Positions 19,482 through 27,836 of a DNA stretch of 64,000 nucleotides are shown piece after piece. Origin of the DNA: Comamonadaceae bacterium (lineage in GTDB: Bacteria > Pseudomonadota > Gammaproteobacteria > Burkholderiales > Burkholderiaceae_C); NCBI GenBank assembly GCA_947372745.1, contig CANBUY010000006.1, positions 1 to 64,000 of the forward strand, in the 5' to 3' direction. The notes beneath the pieces are model-generated. The model searched no databases. It was not told the DNA's origin and worked only from the letters and a program-made list of their open reading frames with translations. How positions within the stretch are numbered: position 1 is the first letter of the stretch; every line of letters begins with the position of its first letter. The translations under genes and the position numbers were made by a program.

Positions 19482-21158
19482 TTACCAATTCCTGAATCGT
19501 TTTGGTGGGTTATATAAACCACCAGAAGCGCGCACAAGATCGCGCATGGTTCGCGCGGCCAAGAGGCTGCGTGTCGCATCCCGTTTGTCAATGCCAATGT
19601 CTTCAGCTCGCTGAATGACACCCCGATCACGCAGGTTTTCAACCATTCGCTTGTCTCGGGCCAGCCCAACGGGCGTAAAACCAGCCACGCCACGAATAGC
19701 CTGCTCACGCTCCTCGTCGCCACGACACATCAGTAGGTTGGCGATACCCTCCTCTGTCAGAATATGAGTGACGTCATCACCGTAGATCATCACCGGTGGA
19801 ATCTCCATCTTGGCCTGTTCGGCCAACGCCCAGGCATCAAGTTTCTCGACAAACGCGGGCTGCATGTGCTCACGAAATGTTTCCACAATTTGAACGACCA
19901 ACTTTTGCCCACGCGGCATGGCGTGCACGCCGCTTCGGCCTTCACGCGCCTGCGCACCAGCTTTTAACCAAGCCGGGGTAGCGTGACGACGCCCACGCGC
20001 ATCCGCCCCCATATTGGGTGCACCACCAAAGCCCGCAATTCGTCCCTGTGTAGCCGTAGAACTGTGTCCATTCAGATCAATTTGCAAGGTGGAACCGATG
20101 AACATATCGCATGCGTAATGACCCGCTGCCTGACACATTGCTCGGTTACTCCGCATGGAGCCATCAGCGCCAGTAAAAAATACGTCAGAGCGCTGTTTGA
20201 TGTAGTTTTCCATGCCCAACTCGGAACCAAAGGAATGCACGGATTCAACCCATCCGGCCTCAATAGCCGGAATCAATGCTGGATGCGGATTCAGTGCCCA
20301 ATGCTTGCAAATTTTTCCTTTAAGTCCCAGAGACTCGGCATAGGTCGGCAAGAGCAATTCAATGGCAGCGGTATCAAAACCAATGCCATGATTCAGGCGT
20401 TGCACACCATACTCCGCATAAATGCCTTTTATAGCCATCATGGCCATCAAGACTTGTATTTCAGATATTTGAGCCGGGTCGCGGGTAAACAGTGGTTCAA
20501 TGAGGTTGGGCTTGGGTGCGAGGATGACAAAGTCCACCCAGTCACCCGGAATATCCACGCGTGGAAGGTGCTCGACCATTTCATTGACCTGAACAATGAC
20601 AATGCCACTTTTAAAAGCAGTCGCTTCAACAATCGCTGGCGTGTCTTCTGTGTTTGCTCCCGTGTAAAGATTACCCTGAGCGTCAGCAGACTGTGCACAA
20701 ACCAGGGAAACTCGCGGTGTCAAGTCAACAAAATAGCGTGCAAAGAGCTCCAAATAAGTGTGGATGGCTCCAATCTGAATTTGTCCTGCTGCCACCATCT
20801 TTGCAAGCCGTGCACTCTGCGGTCCTGAGAACGAAAAATCGAGCTTGGACGCAATGCCGCTCTCAAACAAATCCAGGTGCTCGGGCAAAGCCAGCACCGA
20901 TTGCACCATGTGCAGGTCATGTACTTGCGAGGGATCAAGCTGGCTTAGAGCACGGGCTAAAAAATCAGCCTGCTTCTGGTTGTTACCTTCGAGGCAGACC
21001 CGGTCGCCGGGCTCTAAAACGGCTGTCAACAATTTCGTCGTATCTTCTGGCGTCACCTGCTTGCCCTTCAAGCCATGGCCCAGTGCAACAACGGCACGCG
21101 CCAAACGACGAGTGCGACTTTGCGCCTGCTGGTTCCAGCGTCCGTCAGGTGCATTCAT
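19482..21158 (-). CDS. mdcA: Malonate decarboxylase alpha subunit (acetyl-S-ACP:malonate ACP transferase)
   Basis: A 558-residue CoA-transferase-like protein that exchanges acetyl for malonyl on MdcC, producing acetate. Family segments include GDRVCLEGNNQKQADFLARAL, SFSGPQSARLAKMVAAGQIQIGAIHTYLELFARYF, LNHGIGFDTAAIELLLPTYAE and GFGGAPNMGADARGRRHATPAW. The frame is open further upstream to 21236, but the ATG at 21158 (MNAPDGRW) is preferred: it begins one base after the TRAP permease stop and has GGGAG about 10 bases upstream. It is the first mdc gene and follows the transporter genes directly. Confidence 0.95.
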   Translation of the reverse strand: MNAPDGRWNQQAQSRTRRLARAVVALGHGLKGKQVTPEDTTKLLTAVLEPGDRVCLEGNNQKQADFLARALSQLDPSQVHDLHMVQSVLALPEHLDLFESGIASKLDFSFSGPQSARLAKMVAAGQIQIGAIHTYLELFARYFVDLTPRVSLVCAQSADAQGNLYTGANTEDTPAIVEATAFKSGIVIVQVNEMVEHLPRVDIPGDWVDFVILAPKPNLIEPLFTRDPAQISEIQVLMAMMAIKGIYAEYGVQRLNHGIGFDTAAIELLLPTYAESLGLKGKICKHWALNPHPALIPAIEAGWVESVHSFGSELGMENYIKQRSDVFFTGADGSMRSNRAMCQAAGHYACDMFIGSTLQIDLNGHSSTATQGRIAGFGGAPNMGADARGRRHATPAWLKAGAQAREGRSGVHAMPRGQKLVVQIVETFREHMQPAFVEKLDAWALAEQAKMEIPPVMIYGDDVTHILTEEGIANLLMCRGDEEREQAIRGVAGFTPVGLARDKRMVENLRDRGVIQRAEDIGIDKRDATRSLLAARTMRDLVRASGGLYNPPKRFRNW

Positions 21159-21159
21159 G

Positions 21160-22509
21160 CTACTTGACTCCCATGACCATATTGGGTAATCCAGTCGCAA
21201 TTCCGGGGAATATGCAAAGCAAAAATACGGCAACAAACATCAGTCCAAGAAATGGCATCACACCCCAGATCACATCCTTCAGCGGAATATCAGGGGCAAC
21301 ATTCTTGATAACAAAAATATTCAAACCCACGGGTGGATGAATCAAGCCCATTTCCATCACGATGGTCATCACAACACCAAACCAAATAAGGTCAAACCCA
21401 GCGGCTTTAAGCGGTGGAAGAATGATGGGCGCTGTCATCAGGATGATGGAGACCGGTGGCAAAAAGAAGCCCAAAACAATCACCATCAACAAAATGACGC
21501 ACAACAATATCCACTTGGATAAGGCCATGCCAACGATCCACTGGGCTGCACCCTGACTAATGTGCAGGTGACTCATCACATAGCTGTACAGAAGCGACAT
21601 GCCAATGATGAGCATCAACATGGTCGACTCCTTCAGCGTCGACGTGAGAATGGGTGCCACATCTTTCGGACGCCACAGGCCGTAGACCACAGCCACCAAA
21701 CCCAAGGCCATCAAACCACCTAATCCAGCCGTCTCGGACGGTGTAGCAAAGCCGCCATACAAAGCAATCATGACGCCAATGAGCAACACCACGAAGGGCA
21801 GAACGCGTGGCAGCATTTCTACTTTTTTTGCCAGTGTGAAATGTTCTTTTTCAAGGTAAGCCGACTTGGCACCGCCTTTTTCATAAATCTCAAGGGCTAT
21901 TGCATATTCCTTACGAGCTCGAACAACGGCATAGCCCGCAAAAAGTCCTACCAGTAGCAGACCGGGTCCAATACCAGCCAGAAATAAGCGACCCAACGAT
22001 TGCTCAGCGGCCACCGCATACAAAATCATCACGATCGAAGGCGGCAACAAGATACCCAGGGTTCCGCCAGCCGCAATAATACCGGCCGCAAAACCAGGTG
22101 AATAGCCACGTCTGCGCATTTCGGGAATACCGGCAGAACCAATTGCCGAACAGGTCGCGGGGGATGACCCGGCCATCGCAGCAAACAAAGCGCAGGCAAA
22201 AACATTGGCAATACCTAACCCACCTGGAACCTTGTGCAACCACGCATGGATTGCCGAGTAAAGGTCTTGACCGGCGCGGGATTTGCCAATTGCAGCGCCC
22301 TTCATAATGAACAATGGAATGGACAACAAGGTGATGGAAGCCATCTCCTCATAAACATTTTGTGTCACCGTATCCAGCGACGAGGCTGGCATAAAAAAAT
22401 ACATAAATGTCACGGCGACGGACCCGAGGGCAAACGCAATCGGCATGCCTGAAAACATCACCAGCAAGGTTGCACCACCGTAAAGCAGTCCAATGGCTAA
22501 CTCACTCAT
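21160..22509 (-). CDS. TRAP transporter large permease (DctM family), probably for malonate
   Basis: A 449-residue polytopic membrane protein with about 12 hydrophobic segments. Family features include the N-terminal GMPIAFALGSVAV, PLFIMKGAAIGKSRAGQDLYSAIHAWL, AAMAGSSPATCSAIGSAGIPEMRRRGYSPGFAAGIIAAGGTLGILLPPSI and the late FLPPVSIILMTAPIILP. It is the proton- or sodium-coupled core of a TRAP system working with the adjacent small permease and receptor. Its start overlaps the small-permease stop (ATGA at 22506-22509) and its stop is one base before mdcA, so malonate is the likely substrate. TRAP malonate carriers (MatPQM) are known in alphaproteobacteria. Confidence 0.9.
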   Translation of the reverse strand: MSELAIGLLYGGATLLVMFSGMPIAFALGSVAVTFMYFFMPASSLDTVTQNVYEEMASITLLSIPLFIMKGAAIGKSRAGQDLYSAIHAWLHKVPGGLGIANVFACALFAAMAGSSPATCSAIGSAGIPEMRRRGYSPGFAAGIIAAGGTLGILLPPSIVMILYAVAAEQSLGRLFLAGIGPGLLLVGLFAGYAVVRARKEYAIALEIYEKGGAKSAYLEKEHFTLAKKVEMLPRVLPFVVLLIGVMIALYGGFATPSETAGLGGLMALGLVAVVYGLWRPKDVAPILTSTLKESTMLMLIIGMSLLYSYVMSHLHISQGAAQWIVGMALSKWILLCVILLMVIVLGFFLPPVSIILMTAPIILPPLKAAGFDLIWFGVVMTIVMEMGLIHPPVGLNIFVIKNVAPDIPLKDVIWGVMPFLGLMFVAVFLLCIFPGIATGLPNMVMGVK

Positions 22510-23075
22510 TTTTTGCTTCCTTTGACTTCACCGCCGGACAGCCCAATAGCGGATTGTAAAAATAGTTGTAAAGCCAATAGCGACATGCCTACGGCCATCA
22601 TGCCGTAGGGGATCCATAGTGGCGGCGCGAAACTACTGGAAGTGGTTTGCCCCTCAGCCCAAGCTTCATGAAACAAAGTCCAAGACTTCCAGGAAAAGAA
22701 GGTGCAAAACAAGGTGGATCCGATATCTACCGCGATTAATCGCACCCGATTAACGCGAGCGGGCAGTAACGACGCCAAAGCCTCAATACCCACATGCCCA
22801 CGCAAGGACTGAACATAAGATGTGCACATGAAGGTGGCGCCCACCAACATGAATACAGCTGCCTCGTCTTGCCAATCGGTCGCTACTTTCAGGAAGTAAC
22901 GCGTCACGACAGAGTAAGTCAATACACATGATGTGAGCACCAGTGCAATCATGGAAAGGACCAACACGATGCGGTTCACCCAATTCAACAACTGGGCGAG
23001 GACCGCAAGCGCCGGATTTTTGGGCACCATCGTCCCGGGTGCTGCACTGGGCTCTAGTTCAAACCCGTGGCTCAC
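22506..23075 (-). CDS. TRAP transporter small permease (DctQ family)
   Basis: A small integral membrane protein with four predicted helices (LVLSMIALVLTSCVLTYSVV, AAVFMLVGATFMCTSY, the AVDIGSTLFCTFF segment, and the C-terminal YGMMAVGMSLLALQLFL). The frame is open upstream to 23168, but I prefer GTG 23073-23075. It overlaps the receptor's stop codon as GTGA and has GGCGGAG 8 bases upstream, giving 189 residues starting MSHGFEL. An ATG at 23030 (MVPKNPAL) is the alternative, with a weaker site. Its partner genes flank it in the same operon. Confidence 0.85.
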   Translation of the reverse strand: MSHGFELEPSAAPGTMVPKNPALAVLAQLLNWVNRIVLVLSMIALVLTSCVLTYSVVTRYFLKVATDWQDEAAVFMLVGATFMCTSYVQSLRGHVGIEALASLLPARVNRVRLIAVDIGSTLFCTFFSWKSWTLFHEAWAEGQTTSSSFAPPLWIPYGMMAVGMSLLALQLFLQSAIGLSGGEVKGSKK

Positions 23076-24088
23076 AAAGTCTGCTCCGCCAATGCCAACA
23101 ATTTGGCACAGCCTTCGTTTTTCGAACCGTAGTCTTTCCAGGCCGTGGTGCGGGCGATAGCCTGCCATTTTTTGATTGTTGCAGGTGATAAATCAACCAC
23201 CTTGGCACCGGCCTTTTGGTAGATGGCAGCCACATCGACATCGTCCTTTTTGGCCGCTGCCATCGCAAATTTCTCCATCTCGGCTCCGACGGCCATGATG
23301 GTGTCACGCTGGTCTTTAGGCAGTTTGTCGAAGATCGCCTTTGACATCATGAGCGGCTCGAACATAAACCAATAAGCACCAGTGCGTCCAGTGGTCAGTG
23401 ACTTGGCGACCTCTTCAAGTCGGAATGAAATAAATGAAGTGGACGAGGTCATAGCCGCATCCATCGCACCTGTCTGCATCGCTGCGTATATTTCGTTAGA
23501 AGGCAGGGTCACAACGGCTGCACCTGCTTCTTTGAGAATCATGTCGACCTCACGCGAACCGCCGCGAATTTTCATGCCTTTTGCATCTTCAGGCTCAACG
23601 ACCGGCTTGCCACGAGAAGCAACACCTCCAGCCTGCCAGATCCAACTAATCAGCACAATACCTTTATCAAGGAGTACTCGATTCAATTCAGCGCCAATGG
23701 GCTTGCTTTTCCAGCCGTAGGCCTGCTCATAGGACACCACCAAGCCTGGCATTAGACCAATATTGACTTCAGGAATCTCCCCGCCTGCGTAGGACAAAGG
23801 AATCAACGCCATATCGAGCGCACCTTTTCGCATTGACGAAAACTGGGCATTGGTCTTCATCAATGATGAACCTGGGTAAATCTCGAACTTCAAAGCGCCT
23901 TTGGTTCGTTTTTCCACCTCTATCGCGAAATTCCGAACCAAGCGGTCACGGAAATCACCTTCTGTAACGGTACCACCTGGAAATTGGTGCGAAATTTTTA
24001 GCGTGGTACTTTGTGCCCATGCCGGAGTAAATGACAAGGAGGCAAGGGGCAGGCTGCCAAGGGCTTGAACGAGGTGACGTCTTTTCAT
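23072..24088 (-). CDS. TRAP transporter periplasmic receptor (DctP family)
   Basis: A 338-residue solute-binding protein. The start at 24086-24088 gives MKRRHLVQALGSLPLASLSFTPAWAQ, a clear signal peptide, and has AGGA upstream; the open frame continues to 24355 but that part overlaps the promoter and regulator. Mature features include ISHQFPGGTVTEGDFRDRLVRNFAIEVEKRTKGALKFEIYPGSSL and the conserved KGMKIRGGSREVDMILKEAGAAVVTLPSNEIYAAMQTGAMDA, where the arginine normally binds the substrate carboxylate. It is first in the receptor-permease-mdc operon, downstream of a palindromic operator. Malonate binding is inferred from context. Confidence 0.9.
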   Translation of the reverse strand: MKRRHLVQALGSLPLASLSFTPAWAQSTTLKISHQFPGGTVTEGDFRDRLVRNFAIEVEKRTKGALKFEIYPGSSLMKTNAQFSSMRKGALDMALIPLSYAGGEIPEVNIGLMPGLVVSYEQAYGWKSKPIGAELNRVLLDKGIVLISWIWQAGGVASRGKPVVEPEDAKGMKIRGGSREVDMILKEAGAAVVTLPSNEIYAAMQTGAMDAAMTSSTSFISFRLEEVAKSLTTGRTGAYWFMFEPLMMSKAIFDKLPKDQRDTIMAVGAEMEKFAMAAAKKDDVDVAAIYQKAGAKVVDLSPATIKKWQAIARTTAWKDYGSKNEGCAKLLALAEQTL

Positions 24089-24116
24089 GGTGTGTCCTGA
24101 AACAGTGGCTTTAGAA

Positions 24117-24148
24117 ATAATACCTTGCAGCTCCGCAATGTATACATT
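24117..24148 (-). promoter_or_regulatory. Operator/promoter of the malonate operon (GTATAC palindrome)
   Basis: AATGTATACATT at 24137-24148 is a perfect 12-base palindrome, followed on the plus strand by the half-site AATGTATT. On the minus strand a TATTAT -10 candidate (24117-24122) lies 14 bases downstream, so the palindrome would cover the -35 region. A plus-strand promoter candidate for the regulator (TTGAAT 24159-24164, TAAATA 24181-24186) starts nearby. GntR regulators of malonate genes, MdcY and MatR as I recall, bind palindromes with the same GTATAC core. Confidence 0.75.
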
Positions 24149-24221
24149 AATGTATTCTTTGAATATTTTCGACGCATCAGTAAATACCCTAATTAAATCT
24201 ACCAATGCGCAAATAAGAGTG

Positions 24222-24929
24222 ATGCGAGAATTACGTATGAAAATTTCTGAACGCTTGTGTGAAAAAATTGAAGAACAAATCGCCACCGGCGAGTTATCAC
24301 CCGGAAGTGCACTGGAAGAAGCCGCGCTCATTGAAAGTTTCGGCGTCTCACGCACGCCAGTACGTGAGGCCTTAATCCAACTTGCAGCTCAGGGCTTGAT
24401 TGAAATCAGGCCACGTCATGGCGCAGTCGTCACCAGCATTGGCCCAGCACGCCTGCTTGAGATGTTTGAAGTGATGGGTGAACTCGAGTCCCTTTGTGGC
24501 CGATTAGCTGCCCGACGAATGAACGACAGTGAAAGAGCCAATTTGGTGGCGGCCCATGAAGCCTGTGAAAAAGCAAGAACTGAACAAGACTCTGATACAT
24601 ATTTTTATTGCAACGAGCGGTTTCACGCTGCAATCTACTCCGGAAGTCACAACAGCTTTCTGAGTGAGCAAGCCTTACAACTGCATCGTCGGCTTCGCCC
24701 CTACAGGCGTTTGCAATTGCGGGTTCGAAACCGAATGGGTACATCTTTCAAAGAACACGAAGCCATAGTCGCAGCGATCCTGTCAGGCGATGCAGAAGCT
24801 ACTGCACTGGCTTTGCGAGAACATGTGGTCGTGCAAGGAGAGCGTTTTGGGGATCTGCTCGCGTCATTGAACGATATGACTATGTCGTCAGAGGTCAGAG
24901 CCGAGAAAGCATTGCCATTCCCAGCATGA
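24222..24929 (+). CDS. GntR-family (FCD domain) transcriptional regulator of the malonate genes
   Basis: A 235-residue regulator. The N-terminal winged helix (MKISERLCEKIEEQIATGELSPGSALEEAALIESFGVSRTPVREALIQLAAQGLIEIRPRHGAVV) is standard GntR. The C-terminal FCD domain has the metal/ligand histidines in CNERFHAAIYSGSHN and EHEAIVAAILSGDAEATALALREH. The open frame begins at 24087, but the region before 24222 is the divergent promoter, so ATG 24222 (MRELRMKI) or 24237 is the start. It is divergent from the TRAP-mdc operon and upstream of Bug-matB, hence likely the malonate-responsive repressor, equivalent to MdcY/MatR. The effector is inferred. Confidence 0.88.
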   Translation: MRELRMKISERLCEKIEEQIATGELSPGSALEEAALIESFGVSRTPVREALIQLAAQGLIEIRPRHGAVVTSIGPARLLEMFEVMGELESLCGRLAARRMNDSERANLVAAHEACEKARTEQDSDTYFYCNERFHAAIYSGSHNSFLSEQALQLHRRLRPYRRLQLRVRNRMGTSFKEHEAIVAAILSGDAEATALALREHVVVQGERFGDLLASLNDMTMSSEVRAEKALPFPA

Positions 24930-25106
24930 ATCGCATTAATTGATATCAACCAACATAGCGTGAAGCAATATACCTAGGCACAAAGTCCGCAAGCAGGAAG
25001 GGGAACACCCCACCCAAATCACGAATCAATAATTTCTTGCCGCCTAATGCTTAAGACTTAAACTGCCATCGTCATGTGCAAGTTACTTAAATAATCAGGA
25101 GACGAC

Positions 25107-26102
25107 ATGAAAATCACCACCTACCGAAATTCAAGCCGCCGTGAGATGCTCACATTCGCTGCGGCAAGTTTGGCACTGGTCCCCTTGATAGGCCAAGCGC
25201 AAACCAGTTGGCCCTCCAAACCCGTCACCGTCATTGTCCCCTTCCCTGCCGGCGGTGGCACTGATGCCTTCGCGCGCCCCTTGTCCGCTCAATTTTCGAA
25301 AGCCACTGGCAAACAACTCATCATTGACAACCGAGGAGGTGCAGGCGGCACGTTGGGGGCGAGTATCGCCGCCAAGGCCCCTGCGGATGGCTACACCCTC
25401 TTTATGGGTGCTGTACACCATGCCATCGCACCCGCCATGTACCCCAAGTTGGACTACGATATCGAGAAGGACTTCGTCCCCATCGCCTTAATGGCCAACG
25501 TGCCTCAAGTATTGGTGGTCAACCCCAAAAAGGTACCGGGCGACTTTAAGGCCTTCATAGAATTAGTCCGAAAAAACCCAGGCCGGCTCAACTATGGCTC
25601 AGCGGGTGGCGGCACGTCACACCATCTCGCTGGTGAGTTGTTCAAGCAGCAAACTAAGACTTTCATCACACACATCCCCTACCGGGGCGCTGGGCCCGCT
25701 TTGCAAGATTTGATGGCCGGCAATGTAGACATGATGTTTGACGGTCTGGGTTCGTCTGCGGGACACATCAAAGGCGGGCGAATCAAAGCTTTGATGGTCT
25801 CGGGTCTCAAGCGCAACCCAGCTTTCCCCGATGTACCCTGCGCCGGTGAATTAGGGCTGCCCGACTACACCGTCACCACTTGGTATGGTCTGTGGGCGCC
25901 TAAAGGCACGCCTGCTGATGTGATCGCCCGCATCACAGAAGAAATGAAACGAAGCGCAGCCACTGATGAACTCAAGGCCAGTTGGGCGAGCAACGGCGCC
26001 GAATTTGGCAACCTGAGCCCACAACAATTTGGCAGCTTCGTGAGCAATGAGATCAAACGCTGGGCCGCCGTTGTTAAAACATCCGGCGCAAAACTCGATT
26101 GA
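25107..26102 (+). CDS. Bug-family (TctC-like) periplasmic solute receptor
   Basis: A 331-residue tripartite-tricarboxylate receptor. The signal peptide has a twin-arginine-like start (SSRREMLTFAAASLALVPLIGQAQ). The mature protein begins WPSKPVTVIVPFPAGGGTDAFAR and includes the ligand-loop motif APADGYTLFMG and SAGGGTSHHLAGELF. AGGAG precedes the ATG. No TctA or TctB membrane subunits are present in the window, so it is an orphan receptor, as is common in Comamonadaceae and Bordetella. Its position between the malonate regulator and matB suggests a dicarboxylate such as malonate, either as a second capture protein or a sensor. That is inference. Confidence 0.9.
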   Translation: MKITTYRNSSRREMLTFAAASLALVPLIGQAQTSWPSKPVTVIVPFPAGGGTDAFARPLSAQFSKATGKQLIIDNRGGAGGTLGASIAAKAPADGYTLFMGAVHHAIAPAMYPKLDYDIEKDFVPIALMANVPQVLVVNPKKVPGDFKAFIELVRKNPGRLNYGSAGGGTSHHLAGELFKQQTKTFITHIPYRGAGPALQDLMAGNVDMMFDGLGSSAGHIKGGRIKALMVSGLKRNPAFPDVPCAGELGLPDYTVTTWYGLWAPKGTPADVIARITEEMKRSAATDELKASWASNGAEFGNLSPQQFGSFVSNEIKRWAAVVKTSGAKLD

Positions 26103-26132
26103 TCAGGTACTCACTACTTCCCAACATTTGAC

Positions 26133-27692
26133 ATGCCAACCCATCACGACACACCGCCTCATCAGGGCAATTTATTCACAGCACTGCGCGCCTCTTTCCC
26201 GACCAACTTGGACGCCACGGCAGTTGAAACCGATAACGGACTTTTTTACACTTGGCGCGATCTGGACCGGGCGACGGCCAAGATGGCGAACTTGCTCGAC
26301 TCACTGGAACTTCCAGAAGGGTCGCGCGTGGCCGTGCAAGTAGAGAAATCAGTCGAGGCCCTGATTCTCTACCTCGCGACCTTGCGCGCAGGTTTTGTTT
26401 TTTTACCGCTCAACACCGCGTACCAGAGCGCAGAGATTGAATACTTCATAGGCAACGCCGAACCCGCCGTGGTGGTTTGCACCGAAAAAAACTTCGGCTG
26501 GGTAAGCAAGATTGCGTTTAAGGCCGGCACAAAACATGTGTTCACCCTGTCAGAAAACGTCACAGGTTCGCTACTGGACCGCGCGGCAAATCTTTCCGAT
26601 CAGCATGAAATCGCCATAAAAAATAGTGATGATTTAGCGGCCATTTTGTACACCAGCGGCACCACCGGTCGTTCCAAAGGAGCCATGTTGACCCACGGCA
26701 ATCTCCTGAGCAACGCCTTGGTTCTTAAAGACTACTGGGGATGGCGAACGCCAGACCAAGGGGGTGATGTGTTGATTCACGCCTTGCCTATTTTTCATGT
26801 GCATGGTTTGTTTGTCGCCATTCATGGCGCGCTGATCAACGGCAGCAAAATGATCTGGCTTTCAAAATTTGATCCCAAGGTCGTTCTCGAAAAAATGCCT
26901 GAAGCCACCATCTTCATGGGGGTGCCCACCCTCTATGTCAGGTTGCTTGCCGAGCCAGGGCTAAACCAAGACGTTGTGAAAAACATGCGGCTGTTTATTG
27001 CCGGGTCTGCGCCCTTGTTGATCGAGACATTTAATGCATGGCAGACGCAAACCGGTCACACGATCCTGGAACGTTACGGCATGAGCGAAACTGCCATGCT
27101 CACGTCCAACCCTTATGACACGAAACAAGGTGAGCGCCGTGGAGGAACGGTTGGTTTTCCCCTGCAGGGCGTGACGATACGCGTTCAAGACGAGAAAAAC
27201 AAAACTCTACCCACGGGCGAAATTGGCAACATCGAAGTCAAAGGCCCCAATGTTTTCAAAGGCTACTGGCGGATGCCGGAGAAAACGGCTGAGGAATTTA
27301 CAGCTGATGGTTTTTTCAAAACGGGCGACGTGGGGAAATATGACGAGCGGGGTTACATCACCATCGTAGGGCGCAGCAAAGATCTGATCATCAGCGGCGG
27401 CTACAACGTGTACCCCGCTGAAATCGAAGGCTACCTGAATGACTTACCAGGCATTGAGGAAAGTGCGGTGATCGGTATCCCTCACCCGGACTTTGGAGAA
27501 GTGGGTGTCGCGTTGCTGATTGCCAAGAAAGGCATCATCCTCGATCATGCAAAAATCATAGCCAATATGAAAGCGAACTTGGCCAACTTCAAGGTCCCCA
27601 AGCAATGCTTTGTGATTGATGCACTACCCCGCAACACCATGGGTAAAGTTCAAAAAAATATCCTAAGGGAGCAATACGCCAAAGGACTTTAA
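26133..27692 (+). CDS. matB: Malonyl-CoA synthetase
   Basis: A 519-residue AMP-forming ligase converting malonate, CoA and ATP to malonyl-CoA. The P-loop is YTSGTTGRSKGAMLTHGNL; HALPIFHVHGLFVAIHGALINGSKMIWL and FMGVPTLYVRLL are typical of MatB; ERYGMSETAMLTSNPY is the adenylate motif; and the catalytic lysine is K505 in RNTMGKVQKN. It follows the Bug receptor by 30 bases. No malonyl-CoA decarboxylase (matA) is in the window. The product may supply MdcH with malonyl-CoA to prime the decarboxylase, feed fatty-acid synthesis, or act as a separate malonate route. Confidence 0.93.
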   Translation: MPTHHDTPPHQGNLFTALRASFPTNLDATAVETDNGLFYTWRDLDRATAKMANLLDSLELPEGSRVAVQVEKSVEALILYLATLRAGFVFLPLNTAYQSAEIEYFIGNAEPAVVVCTEKNFGWVSKIAFKAGTKHVFTLSENVTGSLLDRAANLSDQHEIAIKNSDDLAAILYTSGTTGRSKGAMLTHGNLLSNALVLKDYWGWRTPDQGGDVLIHALPIFHVHGLFVAIHGALINGSKMIWLSKFDPKVVLEKMPEATIFMGVPTLYVRLLAEPGLNQDVVKNMRLFIAGSAPLLIETFNAWQTQTGHTILERYGMSETAMLTSNPYDTKQGERRGGTVGFPLQGVTIRVQDEKNKTLPTGEIGNIEVKGPNVFKGYWRMPEKTAEEFTADGFFKTGDVGKYDERGYITIVGRSKDLIISGGYNVYPAEIEGYLNDLPGIEESAVIGIPHPDFGEVGVALLIAKKGIILDHAKIIANMKANLANFKVPKQCFVIDALPRNTMGKVQKNILREQYAKGL

Positions 27693-27708
27693 GGACAAGC
27701 CTTCACCT

Positions 27709-27818
27709 CGTCATCGCGAGCGTAGCGCGGCGATCCATCTTCGAGTTTCCAGAGTTTTCAGCATTGGAAAAGGTGGAGCTCGGTACGATGGACTGCCGCG
27801 CTTCGCTCGCAGCGACGG
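27709..27818. repeat. Dispersed inverted repeat, copy A
   Basis: The left arm begins CGTCATCGCGAGCGTAGCGC (27709-27740). The right arm, read in reverse complement from 27818 to 27787, begins CCCGTCGCTGCGAGCGAAGC. The arms form a long imperfect hairpin around about 46 bases of unrelated sequence. The arms match copies B, C and D elsewhere in the window. It lies between the convergent matB and DUF2817 genes and could end transcription from both sides. Confidence 0.8.
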
Positions 27819-27836
27819 GGAATAGGAATTTTTGAT

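Noticed and set aside
19983-20828. 281-codon open frame on the plus strand
   Set aside because: Antisense to mdcA, whose own frame has clear conserved motifs.
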